Of a stretch of DNA of 64,000 nt, positions 25,189 through 32,571 are shown piece by piece. Numbering within the stretch: position 1 is the stretch's first letter; every line of letters starts with the position of its first letter. The DNA lies in assembly GCA_014584315.1 (NCBI GenBank), contig JACTNA010000031.1, forward strand, positions 89,824 to 153,823, read 5' to 3'. The position numbers and the translations under genes are program-made. This DNA comes from Planctomycetota bacterium. Lineage in GTDB: Bacteria; Planctomycetota; Phycisphaerae; Phycisphaerales; UBA1924. Under the pieces are notes generated by a model. It did no database searches. It saw only the letters and a list, made by a program, of their open reading frames with translations, and had not been told where the DNA came from.

Positions 25189-26984
25189 AGCGCGTCCTGG
25201 TCGTGGACGACATGGCGGTGATCCGCGAGCCGATCGCGGCCGCGCTGCGGCGCGAGGGCTTCGACGCGGTGTGCGCGGCCAACGGTCGCGAGGCGATCGG
25301 GCTGATGCGCACGCAGCCGCCCGACCTGATCCTGCTGGACCTGGGCATGCCGGAGATGGACGGGCTGGAATTGCTCCGTCGCATGAAATCCGACGCGACG
25401 CTGCCCTCACCCCCGGTGGTGGTGCTGACGGCGGCGGGCGATAAGGACTCGGTGCTCAGGTCGCGGCAGATGGGCGTGCGGCACTATCTCCTCAAGGCGC
25501 AGTTCTCGCTGGCGGACATGGTGGCGAGAGTGCGCGAACTGACGGCGGATCGACGCGAGGAGGCGCCGACGGGGACGGGCGATGCGGTCGCTGCGAAGGT
25601 CGGGCCGGGAACCCCGGCAAGGGGCACGAATCGTGGGGCGTCGGCTTCGTCCGCTCCCGGCGTGCCGACGCCGACGGAGGCGGCGGCCGCGCTCCGCGAT
25701 CTCAAGCCGCGGGTGGTTCGATCGGAACTGGTGGAGATGCTGGACCGTTGCGGGGAGTTGAAGGCGCTGCCGCCGAGCGTGGCGGAAGTGCTGAAGGTCG
25801 TGAACAGCCCGCAGGCGAACAGCGAGCAGGTGGCGGGGGTCATCAAGCGCGACCCGGCGATCGCGCTGAAGATCCTGCGTCTGGCGAACTCGAGCGCCTT
25901 CGCGAGCGGCACGCCCGCGGACACCGTCGAGAAGGCGGTGCTGCGGATCGGCGTGGGCGCGATCCGGCAGGCGGTAATGAGCATCGGCGTCGTTGATCGC
26001 TTCAGCAGCGTCGCCGTCGAAGGGTTCATGGATCCGGTCCTGTTCTGGGAGCACTCGATCGCGGTCGGGCTGATCGCGGCGGCGATGACCCGGGCGCGAG
26101 GCGAGGGGGAAGGTGACGCGGCGTTCACGATGGGCCTGCTGCACGACGTGGGGCGGGTGGTGTACGCGGAACTGCTGCGGGACCGGTACGCGGAGGTGCT
26201 CGCCAAGGCCGAGGAACTCGGGGTTGAAGTCGAGCGTGCCGAATCGCGCATGCTGCTGATGAACCACGCCGAGGGCATGGACCGCATCCTGCGCGCCTGG
26301 CATTTCCCGCGCGACCTGGTGGACCCGATCATCTTCCATCACCTGTCCGCGCCGGACATCCGGCGGCACTGCCCGAAGCGGTACGGGGAGGTGGCGACGC
26401 TCGCGCTGGCGGATCGCCTGGCGCACGCGTTCATGCTCGGTTCGAGCGGGAACGACGCGCTGTATCCGACCGACGAGTTGTGCCGCGGGCTGGGCGTGGG
26501 CGACGAGGTCGTCGCGGAGATCGAGCGGACGATCGAGGCCGAGACCGAGACGATCAAACTCGCCATGCTGGCCGCGCCGGGACGGGCGATGGAATGGAAG
26601 CGTCGGGTGGATCACTACGCGAAAGCGCTCGCCGCTCCGGTGCGTCCGCTGTTTGTGAGCGCTTCGCCGGCGTGCGACGCGTACCGGATCGCGCTGGACC
26701 GGCTGCGCGCCGCGGGCGATGAGCCTGCGAACGTGGGCGTGGTGCATTTCTCGTCGCCGGCGGATCGGCTCCCGGTGTCGCAGGCTTATGCGTCGGCGGA
26801 GGCGGACGCGGGGGTAGGCCGGCTTCCGCTGATCGTGCTCTCGCCGGAGGGCGCGGTGGCGCCTGAGGAGTCGGTTGCCGAGGGCAGGCGCGTGCTGTTG
26901 CTCCCGACGCCGACGCCGATGGCGAGGCTGACGGGTGCATTGAACGCGGCGGTCGAGGCGTCCGCGGCGCGGGCGGCGGCCTGA
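25185..26984 (+). CDS. Response regulator with HDOD output domain
   Basis: This gene encodes 599 residues. The ATG at 25185 overlaps the previous stop (ATGA) and has GGGAGG before it. Residues 1-120 are a receiver ('VLVVDDMAVIREPI', Asp in 'LILLDLGMPEMDG', 'VVVLTAAGDKDS'). A disordered linker (125-175) leads to an HDOD domain (about 185-400) with 'KALPPSVAEVLKVVNSPQAN', 'IALKILRLANSSAF' and 'FTMGLLHDVGRVVYAELL'. HDOD domains are HD-fold relatives without clear nuclease activity that act in signalling. The final 150 residues are unassigned. This is the terminal output of the four-gene relay. Confidence 0.9.
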   Translation: MKRVLVVDDMAVIREPIAAALRREGFDAVCAANGREAIGLMRTQPPDLILLDLGMPEMDGLELLRRMKSDATLPSPPVVVLTAAGDKDSVLRSRQMGVRHYLLKAQFSLADMVARVRELTADRREEAPTGTGDAVAAKVGPGTPARGTNRGASASSAPGVPTPTEAAAALRDLKPRVVRSELVEMLDRCGELKALPPSVAEVLKVVNSPQANSEQVAGVIKRDPAIALKILRLANSSAFASGTPADTVEKAVLRIGVGAIRQAVMSIGVVDRFSSVAVEGFMDPVLFWEHSIAVGLIAAAMTRARGEGEGDAAFTMGLLHDVGRVVYAELLRDRYAEVLAKAEELGVEVERAESRMLLMNHAEGMDRILRAWHFPRDLVDPIIFHHLSAPDIRRHCPKRYGEVATLALADRLAHAFMLGSSGNDALYPTDELCRGLGVGDEVVAEIERTIEAETETIKLAMLAAPGRAMEWKRRVDHYAKALAAPVRPLFVSASPACDAYRIALDRLRAAGDEPANVGVVHFSSPADRLPVSQAYASAEADAGVGRLPLIVLSPEGAVAPEESVAEGRRVLLLPTPTPMARLTGALNAAVEASAARAAA

Positions 26985-27007
26985 GTCGGCGCGGGCGGGG
27001 TCGGCCC

Positions 27008-27013
27008 TACACT
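27008..27013 (+). promoter_or_regulatory. -10 box of nadB
   Basis: TACACT ends eight bases before the nadB ATG at 27022. No Shine-Dalgarno sequence lies between, so the mRNA would be leaderless or carry one or two extra bases. Confidence 0.45.
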
Positions 27014-27021
27014 CGCCCCGG

Positions 27022-28689
27022 ATGGAAGGCGTTTTCGACCAGCGGCGGTACCTGATCCCGTTCCGGTCGACGCTCCTGCCGCAGATCTTCACCGACACGC
27101 TCGTGGTCGGCGCGGGCGTGGCGGGGCTGCGTGCGGCGGCGGCGGCGGCGCGCGGGGGCGAGGTCATCGTCCTGTCCAAGTCCGACCTCCGGCAAACGAA
27201 CACCGCGTGGGCGCAGGGGGGGGTGGCGGCCGCGCTCGCGCCGGGCGACAGCGCGGAGTCGCACGCCGCCGACACGCTGACCGCGGGGGCGGGGTTGTGC
27301 GACGAACCGGCGGTGCGGCTGCTCTGCGAGCAGGGGCCGGAGCGGGTTCGCGAGATCCTCTCGTGGGGCCTGCGCCTGGACCGCGACGCGGCGGGCGAAC
27401 TGGACGCCGGACGCGAGGGGGGGCACTCGGTCAGCCGCGTCTTCCACGCGGGCGGCGACGCGACCGGGGCTGAACTCTCGCGGTGCATGGCGGAGCGCGC
27501 GCGCGCGATGCCGAACGTCCGGCTCTTCGAGCGGTGCTTCCTGCTCGACCTGGTGACGCCGTCGGACGAGCCGGGGTCGCCCGTGCTGGGAGCGATCACG
27601 CACCACTCGCGTTACGGGCTGCAGATGATCTGGGCGCGGAGCACGATCCTCGCGTCGGGCGGCGCGGGCGTGCTCTTCCGCGAGACGACGAACCCGCCGT
27701 CGGCGACGGCGGACGGTCTTGCGGCCGCGTACCGGGCCGGGGCGCGGCTGGCGGACATGGCGTTCGTGCAGTTCCATCCGACCGTGCTCTATCTGCCGGG
27801 TGCGGCGCGGTCGCTCATCACCGAGGCGGTGCGCGGCGAAGGGGCGCACCTGCTGGACGCGGCGGGTCGGCGCTTCATGCCGGAGGTGCACGAACTGGCG
27901 GAACTCGCGCCCCGCGACGTGGTGACGCGGGCGATCGTGCGGCAGATCGCGCGCCAGGGCGGGCAGCACGTGTGGTTGGACTGCCGCCACCTGCACGGGT
28001 TCGCGGAGCGATTTCCCGGCATCGCCGCGCTGCTGGCGAGGTTCGACATCGATCCGGCGAAGGATCTCGTGCCGGTGCATCCGGCGGCGCACTACACGAT
28101 CGGGGGCGTGCGGACGGACCTGCGCTGCCGCACCGGCGTGCAGGGTCTGCTCGCGGTCGGCGAGGCGTCCTGCACGGGCATCCACGGCGCGAACCGGCTG
28201 GCGAGCAACTCGCTGCTCGAAGGGCTCGTGCTCGGACGGATCGCGGGCGAGGAGGCGGCGTCGGCGGCGCGGGCGGGGGAGAACGGCCCCCGGCACGCCC
28301 GGATCGTGAGCGACATCCCGCCGTCGCGCCAGGGGGAACTCGACCTCGAGGACGTGCGGTCGAGCCTGCGCTCGGCGATGTGGCGGAACGTCGGGATCGA
28401 GCGCAGCGGCGAGCGCCTCCGCGACGCGGTCGAGATGTTCGACTTCTGGGCGCGCTACACGCTCGACAAAGTCTTCGACGATCCCGAGGGATGGGAGACC
28501 CAGAACATGCTGCTGGTCGGGGCGCTGGTGGCGCGTTCGGCGGAATGGCGCGAGGAATCACGCGGCTGCCACACGCGCACCGACCGCCGTGAGGCCGTCG
28601 ACGAGTTCGCCCTGCACGACTGCTGGCGGCGCGGCGAGGGCGAGCCGCAGCGCGAGCCGGTGGCGGTCGGGGTGGGAGCGGCGCGATGA
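27022..28689 (+). CDS. nadB: L-aspartate oxidase
   Basis: This gene encodes 555 residues. NadB oxidises L-aspartate to iminoaspartate with FAD, the first step of de novo NAD synthesis. The FAD dinucleotide motif is 'TLVVGAGVAGLRAAAAAARG' (about residues 27-46). The substrate-loop signature 'TNTAWAQGGVAAALAPGDS' and 'HPTVLYLPGAARSLITEAVR' are typical of NadB, and the fumarate-reductase-type C-terminal helical domain follows residue 440. Length is normal. A lipoprotein gene overlaps its stop. nadA and nadC are not in the window. Confidence 0.95.
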   Translation: MEGVFDQRRYLIPFRSTLLPQIFTDTLVVGAGVAGLRAAAAAARGGEVIVLSKSDLRQTNTAWAQGGVAAALAPGDSAESHAADTLTAGAGLCDEPAVRLLCEQGPERVREILSWGLRLDRDAAGELDAGREGGHSVSRVFHAGGDATGAELSRCMAERARAMPNVRLFERCFLLDLVTPSDEPGSPVLGAITHHSRYGLQMIWARSTILASGGAGVLFRETTNPPSATADGLAAAYRAGARLADMAFVQFHPTVLYLPGAARSLITEAVRGEGAHLLDAAGRRFMPEVHELAELAPRDVVTRAIVRQIARQGGQHVWLDCRHLHGFAERFPGIAALLARFDIDPAKDLVPVHPAAHYTIGGVRTDLRCRTGVQGLLAVGEASCTGIHGANRLASNSLLEGLVLGRIAGEEAASAARAGENGPRHARIVSDIPPSRQGELDLEDVRSSLRSAMWRNVGIERSGERLRDAVEMFDFWARYTLDKVFDDPEGWETQNMLLVGALVARSAEWREESRGCHTRTDRREAVDEFALHDCWRRGEGEPQREPVAVGVGAAR

Positions 28690-29336
28690 GCGGGCGAACG
28701 CGGACAGCGATCGCGGCTGCGGCCTGCGCGCTCGCGCTGGGCGCGTGCGTCGAGCAGCGCGTCACCTACAACCGGCCGATGTTCGCCGGGCTGCCGGGGG
28801 TGCAGTCCAACCGGCCGATCGTCGGCGATGCGCCGAGGGGCTACCGCGATCCGACGCGCGTCGAGGGCGGGTCCATCGTGGTCGAGCACCAGGACGGCAC
28901 GACGACGCTGGTGGCACGGTCGGCGGCGCACCTGGTCGCGCACATCCAACGCACGCTGGTCGAGGACGAGGAGGAGTTGTTTCTCTCGCAGGTCCTGAGC
29001 GAGTTGACGGTGCGGGAGTGCCGGGAGAACGGCGTCGATCCGGCGGAGGCGTTCCGCTACCTCCGGCAGCACCGCGACGAAGTGCTCAAGGTGCTGGCGC
29101 GGATGCAGGCAGGGGAGAGATCGCCCTACGTCGTCGTGCAGAAGATCGACGACCGCGTGTACCGCGTGCTGCTCACCGGGCTGGCGGCGCGGGGCCTGCG
29201 GTGGCGCGGATTCGATATGGTGCTCGAAGGGGGAGGGTGGGATTCGGATCGCGTGGACGAGGAGGGCAAGCCGGTCTTCCGGCAGAGCAACTGGCGGCTT
29301 CGGTGGTTCGTGCCGGCCGCTGCTCCGTCGTCGTAG
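28686..29336 (+). CDS. Hypothetical lipoprotein coupled to nadB
   Basis: This gene encodes 216 residues. The ATG at 28686 overlaps the nadB stop. A signal peptide ends in the lipobox LALGAC (cysteine about residue 20). The remainder, with 'SIVVEHQDGTTTLVARSAAH', 'LSELTVRECRENGVDPAEAF' and 'VYRVLLTGLAARGLRWRGFD', has no family I recognise. It is probably anchored in the periplasmic face of a membrane. The coupling to nadB is positional only. Confidence 0.72.
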   Translation: MSGRTRTAIAAAACALALGACVEQRVTYNRPMFAGLPGVQSNRPIVGDAPRGYRDPTRVEGGSIVVEHQDGTTTLVARSAAHLVAHIQRTLVEDEEELFLSQVLSELTVRECRENGVDPAEAFRYLRQHRDEVLKVLARMQAGERSPYVVVQKIDDRVYRVLLTGLAARGLRWRGFDMVLEGGGWDSDRVDEEGKPVFRQSNWRLRWFVPAAAPSS

Positions 29337-29344
29337 GGCGTCGG

Positions 29345-29839
29345 TCATGCCTCGAAGAGCGGCTGCTGGTCGGGGGTGGAGCGAGGTCGGGACGCCAGGT
29401 CGTCGAGTTCCGCCTTGAGTTCCTGGATGGTCTCGATGCGAAGATGCTCGGAGGCGAAGCGGATGTAGGCGACGGGGTCGATCTCGCGGAGGCGTGCCAT
29501 GACGCGCTCGCCGATGATGCTGCTCGCCACCTCGCGGTCGAAGTCGCGGGTCAGTTCCTCCTCGACCTCCTCGACGATGCGTCGCTTGACGGCCTCGGGG
29601 ACGGGCCGCTTGCCGCACGCCGCGGCGATCCCCGCCAGCACCCGCTCCGGGTCGAACGGGACGCGCGTGCCGTCGCGCTTCACGACCGTGAGACGGTTGG
29701 TCTGCTCGGCTCGCTCGTACGTGGTGAACCGCCGCCCGCACTTGAGGCACTGCCGACGGCGACGGATCACGCGCCCCCCCTCGCTGGCCCGCGAGTCGAT
29801 GACCTTGTCGTCGGCGGCGTTGCAGTAGGGGCAGATCAT
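29345..29839 (-). CDS. nrdR: Transcriptional repressor NrdR
   Basis: This gene encodes 164 residues. NrdR senses ATP/dATP and represses ribonucleotide reductase genes. The zinc ribbon is MICPYCNAADDKVIDSRASE followed by 'CLKCGRRFTTYER', and the ATP-cone occupies residues 47-140 ('VVKRDGTRVPFDPERVLAGI'). The ATG at 29839 gives the family-standard N-terminus. The longer frame that runs antisense to thrS is spurious. It is divergent from the thrS leader; the intergenic region carries both promoters. Confidence 0.96.
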   Translation of the reverse strand: MICPYCNAADDKVIDSRASEGGRVIRRRRQCLKCGRRFTTYERAEQTNRLTVVKRDGTRVPFDPERVLAGIAAACGKRPVPEAVKRRIVEEVEEELTRDFDREVASSIIGERVMARLREIDPVAYIRFASEHLRIETIQELKAELDDLASRPRSTPDQQPLFEA

Positions 29840-29885
29840 GGGCCGTCCGCGAGAGGTGGGGCCTGGTGGCCGCGCGTGCCCCGAC

Positions 29886-29914
29886 ATCTTGACGAACGGG
29901 GGGCGATCCGTCAA
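29886..29914 (-). promoter_or_regulatory. Candidate nrdR promoter
   Basis: On the minus strand TTGACG (29914-29909) and CAAGAT (29891-29886) are 17 bases apart and point toward nrdR, leaving a 5' leader of about 40 bases. It lies back to back with the thrS leader promoter. Confidence 0.4.
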
Positions 29915-29944
29915 AGCGGGCCTCCCGTGCCGGTCGTCCGGCCG

Positions 29945-29950
29945 TATACT
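29945..29950 (+). promoter_or_regulatory. -10 box of the thrS leader transcript
   Basis: TATACT is a near-consensus -10 box. It would start transcription around 29957-29958, one or two bases before the GTG of the threonine leader peptide, so the leader peptide would be translated from an essentially leaderless 5' end. No convincing -35 is seen. Confidence 0.5.
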
Positions 29951-29958
29951 CGGGTGCA

Positions 29959-30021
29959 GTGAACGCCCACCTCGCCTCCACGACCGCCACCACGACGACC
30001 GCCGGCCGGGCCGGGGGGTAG
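29959..30021 (+). CDS. Threonine-rich leader peptide of thrS attenuator
   Basis: A GTG-initiated 20-codon frame ends at TAG (30019-30021). Six of the seven codons 8-14 are threonine (ACG ACC GCC ACC ACG ACG ACC), giving STTATTTTAGRAGG at the end. This closely resembles the ThrL leader peptide style of enteric thrABC (STTITTTITITTGNGAG). It lies between a -10 box and an intrinsic terminator just upstream of threonyl-tRNA synthetase. The peptide itself is not expected to act; its translation speed would report charged tRNA-Thr. The frame is too short for routine gene calling. No Shine-Dalgarno sequence is present, which fits leaderless initiation. Confidence 0.72.
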   Translation: MNAHLASTTATTTTAGRAGG

Positions 30022-30062
30022 CGGCGGTTCGCCAGGTGGACCGACCGAACCCGCCCCGGCCC
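29998..30062 (+). promoter_or_regulatory. Protector and antiterminator RNA pairings of the thrS leader
   Basis: Two mutually exclusive pairings are visible. Protector: ACCGCCG (29998-30004, in the last Thr codon region) with CGGCGGT (30022-30028). Antiterminator: GGGCCGG (30008-30014) plus GGCGGTTCG (30023-30031) with CGAAC(C)CGCC and CCGGCCC (30046-30062), 16 base pairs in all. The antiterminator consumes the 5' arm of the terminator at 30054-30060. A ribosome stalled on Thr codons would leave the antiterminator free to form. Confidence 0.65.
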
Positions 30063-30084
30063 GCGAGCCGGGGTCTTTGCTTTT
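30054..30084 (+). terminator. Attenuator terminator upstream of thrS
   Basis: Stem CCCCGGC/GCCGGGG (30054-30060 with 30067-30073), 6-base loop, then TCTTTGCTTTT. It is the best T-tract terminator in the window, yet it lies 53 bases upstream of thrS and points into it, as expected for an attenuator rather than a gene end. Confidence 0.82.
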
Positions 30085-30136
30085 GGGCGGCGGCGTAGGC
30101 TGTTGCCACGAGACCGACACACGACGGAGAGGAACG

Positions 30137-32269
30137 ATGAGCCAGGTCGCTTCGAAGGTCATCCGCATCACGCTTCCGGACGGGTCGGTGAAGGAGTTCG
30201 CCGGCCCTGTGACGGCGCGGCAGGTGGCGGAGGCGATCGGGCCGCGGCTGGCGCAGGCGGCCGTCGGGGCGAAGATCGACGGCGAACTGAGCGACCTGTC
30301 GGCGGTGATCGACCGCGACTGCCGCGTGTCGATCGTGACGGAGAAGACCCGCGACGGCCGGCCGGACCCGGATGCGCTGTACCTGCTGCGCCACTCGGCG
30401 GCGCACGTGATGGCGGAAGCGATCCAGCGGATCGTGCCGGATGCGCAACTCGTGTACGGGCCGCCGCTGGAGACGGGGTTCTACTACGACATCCGTTTCC
30501 CGGATGACCGGCCGCTGAAGGAAGGGGACTTCGAGGCGATCGAAAGCGAGATGGCGAAGATTGTCCGGGAGGACCGGCCGTTCACGCGGTACGAGATGGC
30601 GGCCGAGGACGGGCTGGCGAAGTTGCGTGCGGAAGGGAGCAAGTACAAGGTTGACAACGCGGAGCGGGCGATCGGCGCCGGCGAGTCGGAACGGGGCCTG
30701 GAGAGGCCCCGCCCCGTTCAGTTGTCTTGGTATGCGACGGGCGAGCCGGGCAAGGACTGGGAGGACCTCTGCCGCGGCCCGCATCTGCCCAGCACGGGCC
30801 GGATCGGCGCGTTCAAGGTGATGTCGCTGGCGTCGTCGTATTGGCACGGCGACGAGAACTCCGACCGGCTCACCCGCGTCTACGGCACGGCGTTCTTCTC
30901 GAAGAAGGACCTCGACGAGCACCTGGCGCGGCTGGAAGAGGCGAAGAAGCGCGACCACCGCGTGATCGGCAAGCAGTTGCGCCTGTTCCACATCGACGAG
31001 ATGGTGGGGCAGGGGCTGGTGCTCTGGACGCCGCGCGGGTCGATCGTGCGCAAGGAGTTGCAGTCGTTCATCGGCGAGGAGTTGCGCAAGCAGGGGTATT
31101 TCGAGGTCTTCTCGCCGCACGTGGGGAAACTGGACCTCTACCGGACGAGCGGGCACTTCCCGTATTACGCGGAGAGCCAGTTCCCGCCGATCGTGGAGCG
31201 GGAGTCGCTCGGCGCGCTGGCGGCGGAGGGGTGCTCGTGCGCCGAGTACGCGAACCGGCTCTCGAAGGGCGAGATCGAGGGCTACCTGCTCAAGCCGATG
31301 AACTGTCCGCACCACGTCAAGATATTCGCCAGCGAGCCGCACTCGTACCGCGACATGCCGGTACGGCTGGCGGAGTTCGGCACGGTCTACCGCTGGGAGC
31401 AGTCGGGCGAGTTGAGCGGGATGCTGCGGGTGCGGTGCTTCACGCAGGACGATGCGCACCTCTTCTGCACGCCGGAGCAGGTCGGGCCGGAGGTGCTCGG
31501 TTGCCTGGAACTGGTGAAGGTCATCTTCGCAACGCTGGGGATGCAGGACTACCGGGTGCGCGTGGGGCTGCGCGACCCGGACTCGGCCAAGTACGTCGGC
31601 AAGCCTGAGAACTGGGACCGGGCCGAGGCATCGTGCCGCGAGGCGGCGAAGACCCTGGGCGTGCCGTTCACGGAGGAGCCGGGCGAGGCGGCGTTCTACG
31701 GGCCGAAGATCGACTTCGTGGTCAAGGACGTGATCGGGCGCGAGTGGCAACTGGGCACGGTGCAGGTGGACTACAACCTGCCGGAGCGGTTCGACCTCAG
31801 TTACATCGGGGCGGACAACAAGCCGCACCGGCCCGTGATGATCCACCGCGCGCCGTTCGGGAGCATGGAGCGGTTCGTGGGGTTCCTGATCGAACACTTC
31901 GCGGGTGCGTTCCCCACGTGGCTCTCGCCGGAGCAGGTGCGGGTGCTGCCGGTGAGCGAGAAGACGGAGGCCTATGCCAAGCGGGTGCTGGCCGCGCTGG
32001 TCGAGGCGCGGGTGCGGGCGACGGCGGATCTGGCGAACGAGCGCCTGCAGGCCAAGATCCGCCACGCGGCGGAGGAGAAGGTGCCGTACCTGCTTGTGGT
32101 CGGCCCGCGCGACGAGGAGGCGGGGACGGTGTCAGTGCGGGCGCGCGGGGTGCAGCAGGACCTCGGGGCGATGGGGCTGGCGGAGTTCGTGACGACGATT
32201 CAGGGCGAGATCGCGGGCCGCGGGGCGGAGACGGTGCTGGGCCGGTTCAATGGCGAGCGCCAGACATGA
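30137..32269 (+). CDS. thrS: Threonyl-tRNA synthetase
   Basis: This gene encodes 710 residues. ThrRS charges tRNA-Thr with threonine using ATP and edits Ser-tRNA-Thr. Domains: TGS (1-65), editing domain with 'HSAAHVMAEAIQRIVP' (about 90-260), class II catalytic core with zinc-ligand region KPMNCPHHVKIF and 'FGTVYRWEQSGELSGMLRVR', and C-terminal anticodon-binding domain from about 600. It is about 70 residues longer than the E. coli enzyme, with an insertion around residues 180-200 (ERGLERPRPVQLSWYATG). The ATG at 30137 has GGAGAGG upstream. Expression appears controlled by the attenuator above. A HicB-like gene overlaps its stop. Confidence 0.96.
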   Translation: MSQVASKVIRITLPDGSVKEFAGPVTARQVAEAIGPRLAQAAVGAKIDGELSDLSAVIDRDCRVSIVTEKTRDGRPDPDALYLLRHSAAHVMAEAIQRIVPDAQLVYGPPLETGFYYDIRFPDDRPLKEGDFEAIESEMAKIVREDRPFTRYEMAAEDGLAKLRAEGSKYKVDNAERAIGAGESERGLERPRPVQLSWYATGEPGKDWEDLCRGPHLPSTGRIGAFKVMSLASSYWHGDENSDRLTRVYGTAFFSKKDLDEHLARLEEAKKRDHRVIGKQLRLFHIDEMVGQGLVLWTPRGSIVRKELQSFIGEELRKQGYFEVFSPHVGKLDLYRTSGHFPYYAESQFPPIVERESLGALAAEGCSCAEYANRLSKGEIEGYLLKPMNCPHHVKIFASEPHSYRDMPVRLAEFGTVYRWEQSGELSGMLRVRCFTQDDAHLFCTPEQVGPEVLGCLELVKVIFATLGMQDYRVRVGLRDPDSAKYVGKPENWDRAEASCREAAKTLGVPFTEEPGEAAFYGPKIDFVVKDVIGREWQLGTVQVDYNLPERFDLSYIGADNKPHRPVMIHRAPFGSMERFVGFLIEHFAGAFPTWLSPEQVRVLPVSEKTEAYAKRVLAALVEARVRATADLANERLQAKIRHAAEEKVPYLLVVGPRDEEAGTVSVRARGVQQDLGAMGLAEFVTTIQGEIAGRGAETVLGRFNGERQT

Positions 32270-32571
32270 CCGAGATCGTAATCGTCATCAAGGAACCCCC
32301 GGACGGCGGGTTCACGGCGCGCGCCCTCGGGCATTCCATCTTCACCAAGGGTGACGACATGGACGCCCTGCGCGAGAAGGTCCGCGACGCGGTTCGGTGC
32401 CACGTTGACGACGACGCGAGCCGACCCCGGGGCATGACCCTTCGGTTCTGTGGGCTGATGGCGCGTCGGGATCGACGCCGCCTATCCTCCCGCCCCTCGC
32501 ACCGTTCCGGCCGTTTCGCCTATGTTCCGCCGTCTTATCCCACGCAGCACGCCGGCGTCCGTCCGTCGTGA
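32266..32571 (+). CDS. HicB-like small protein, orphan, with run-on C-terminus
   Basis: This gene encodes 101 residues; ATGA overlaps the thrS stop. Residues 1-62 ('VIKEPPDGGFTARALGHSIF', 'LREKVRDAVRCHVDD') match the small partial-RNase-H-fold HicB-like antitoxin family, often mislabelled 2-oxoisovalerate dehydrogenase. Family members usually end about 65-70 residues in. Here the frame continues with an Arg/Ser-rich tail unlike the family and overlaps the next gene by 50 bases, so a lost stop or frameshift near 32450 is likely. No HicA-type toxin follows. Whether it is functional is uncertain. Confidence 0.6.
   Translation: MTEIVIVIKEPPDGGFTARALGHSIFTKGDDMDALREKVRDAVRCHVDDDASRPRGMTLRFCGLMARRDRRRLSSRPSHRSGRFAYVPPSYPTQHAGVRPS

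Noticed and set aside
30034..30050. AGGTGGACCG resembling a T-box antiterminator motif in the thrS leader
   Set aside because: The 14-base T-box consensus is not met (bases missing on both sides), there is no stem I or specifier loop, and the region is fully explained by the leader-peptide attenuator pairings.
29840..32065. A long minus-strand frame extending nrdR upstream through thrS
   Set aside because: NrdR orthologues start at the MICPYC sequence (29839). The extension is antisense to thrS and Arg/Pro-rich.
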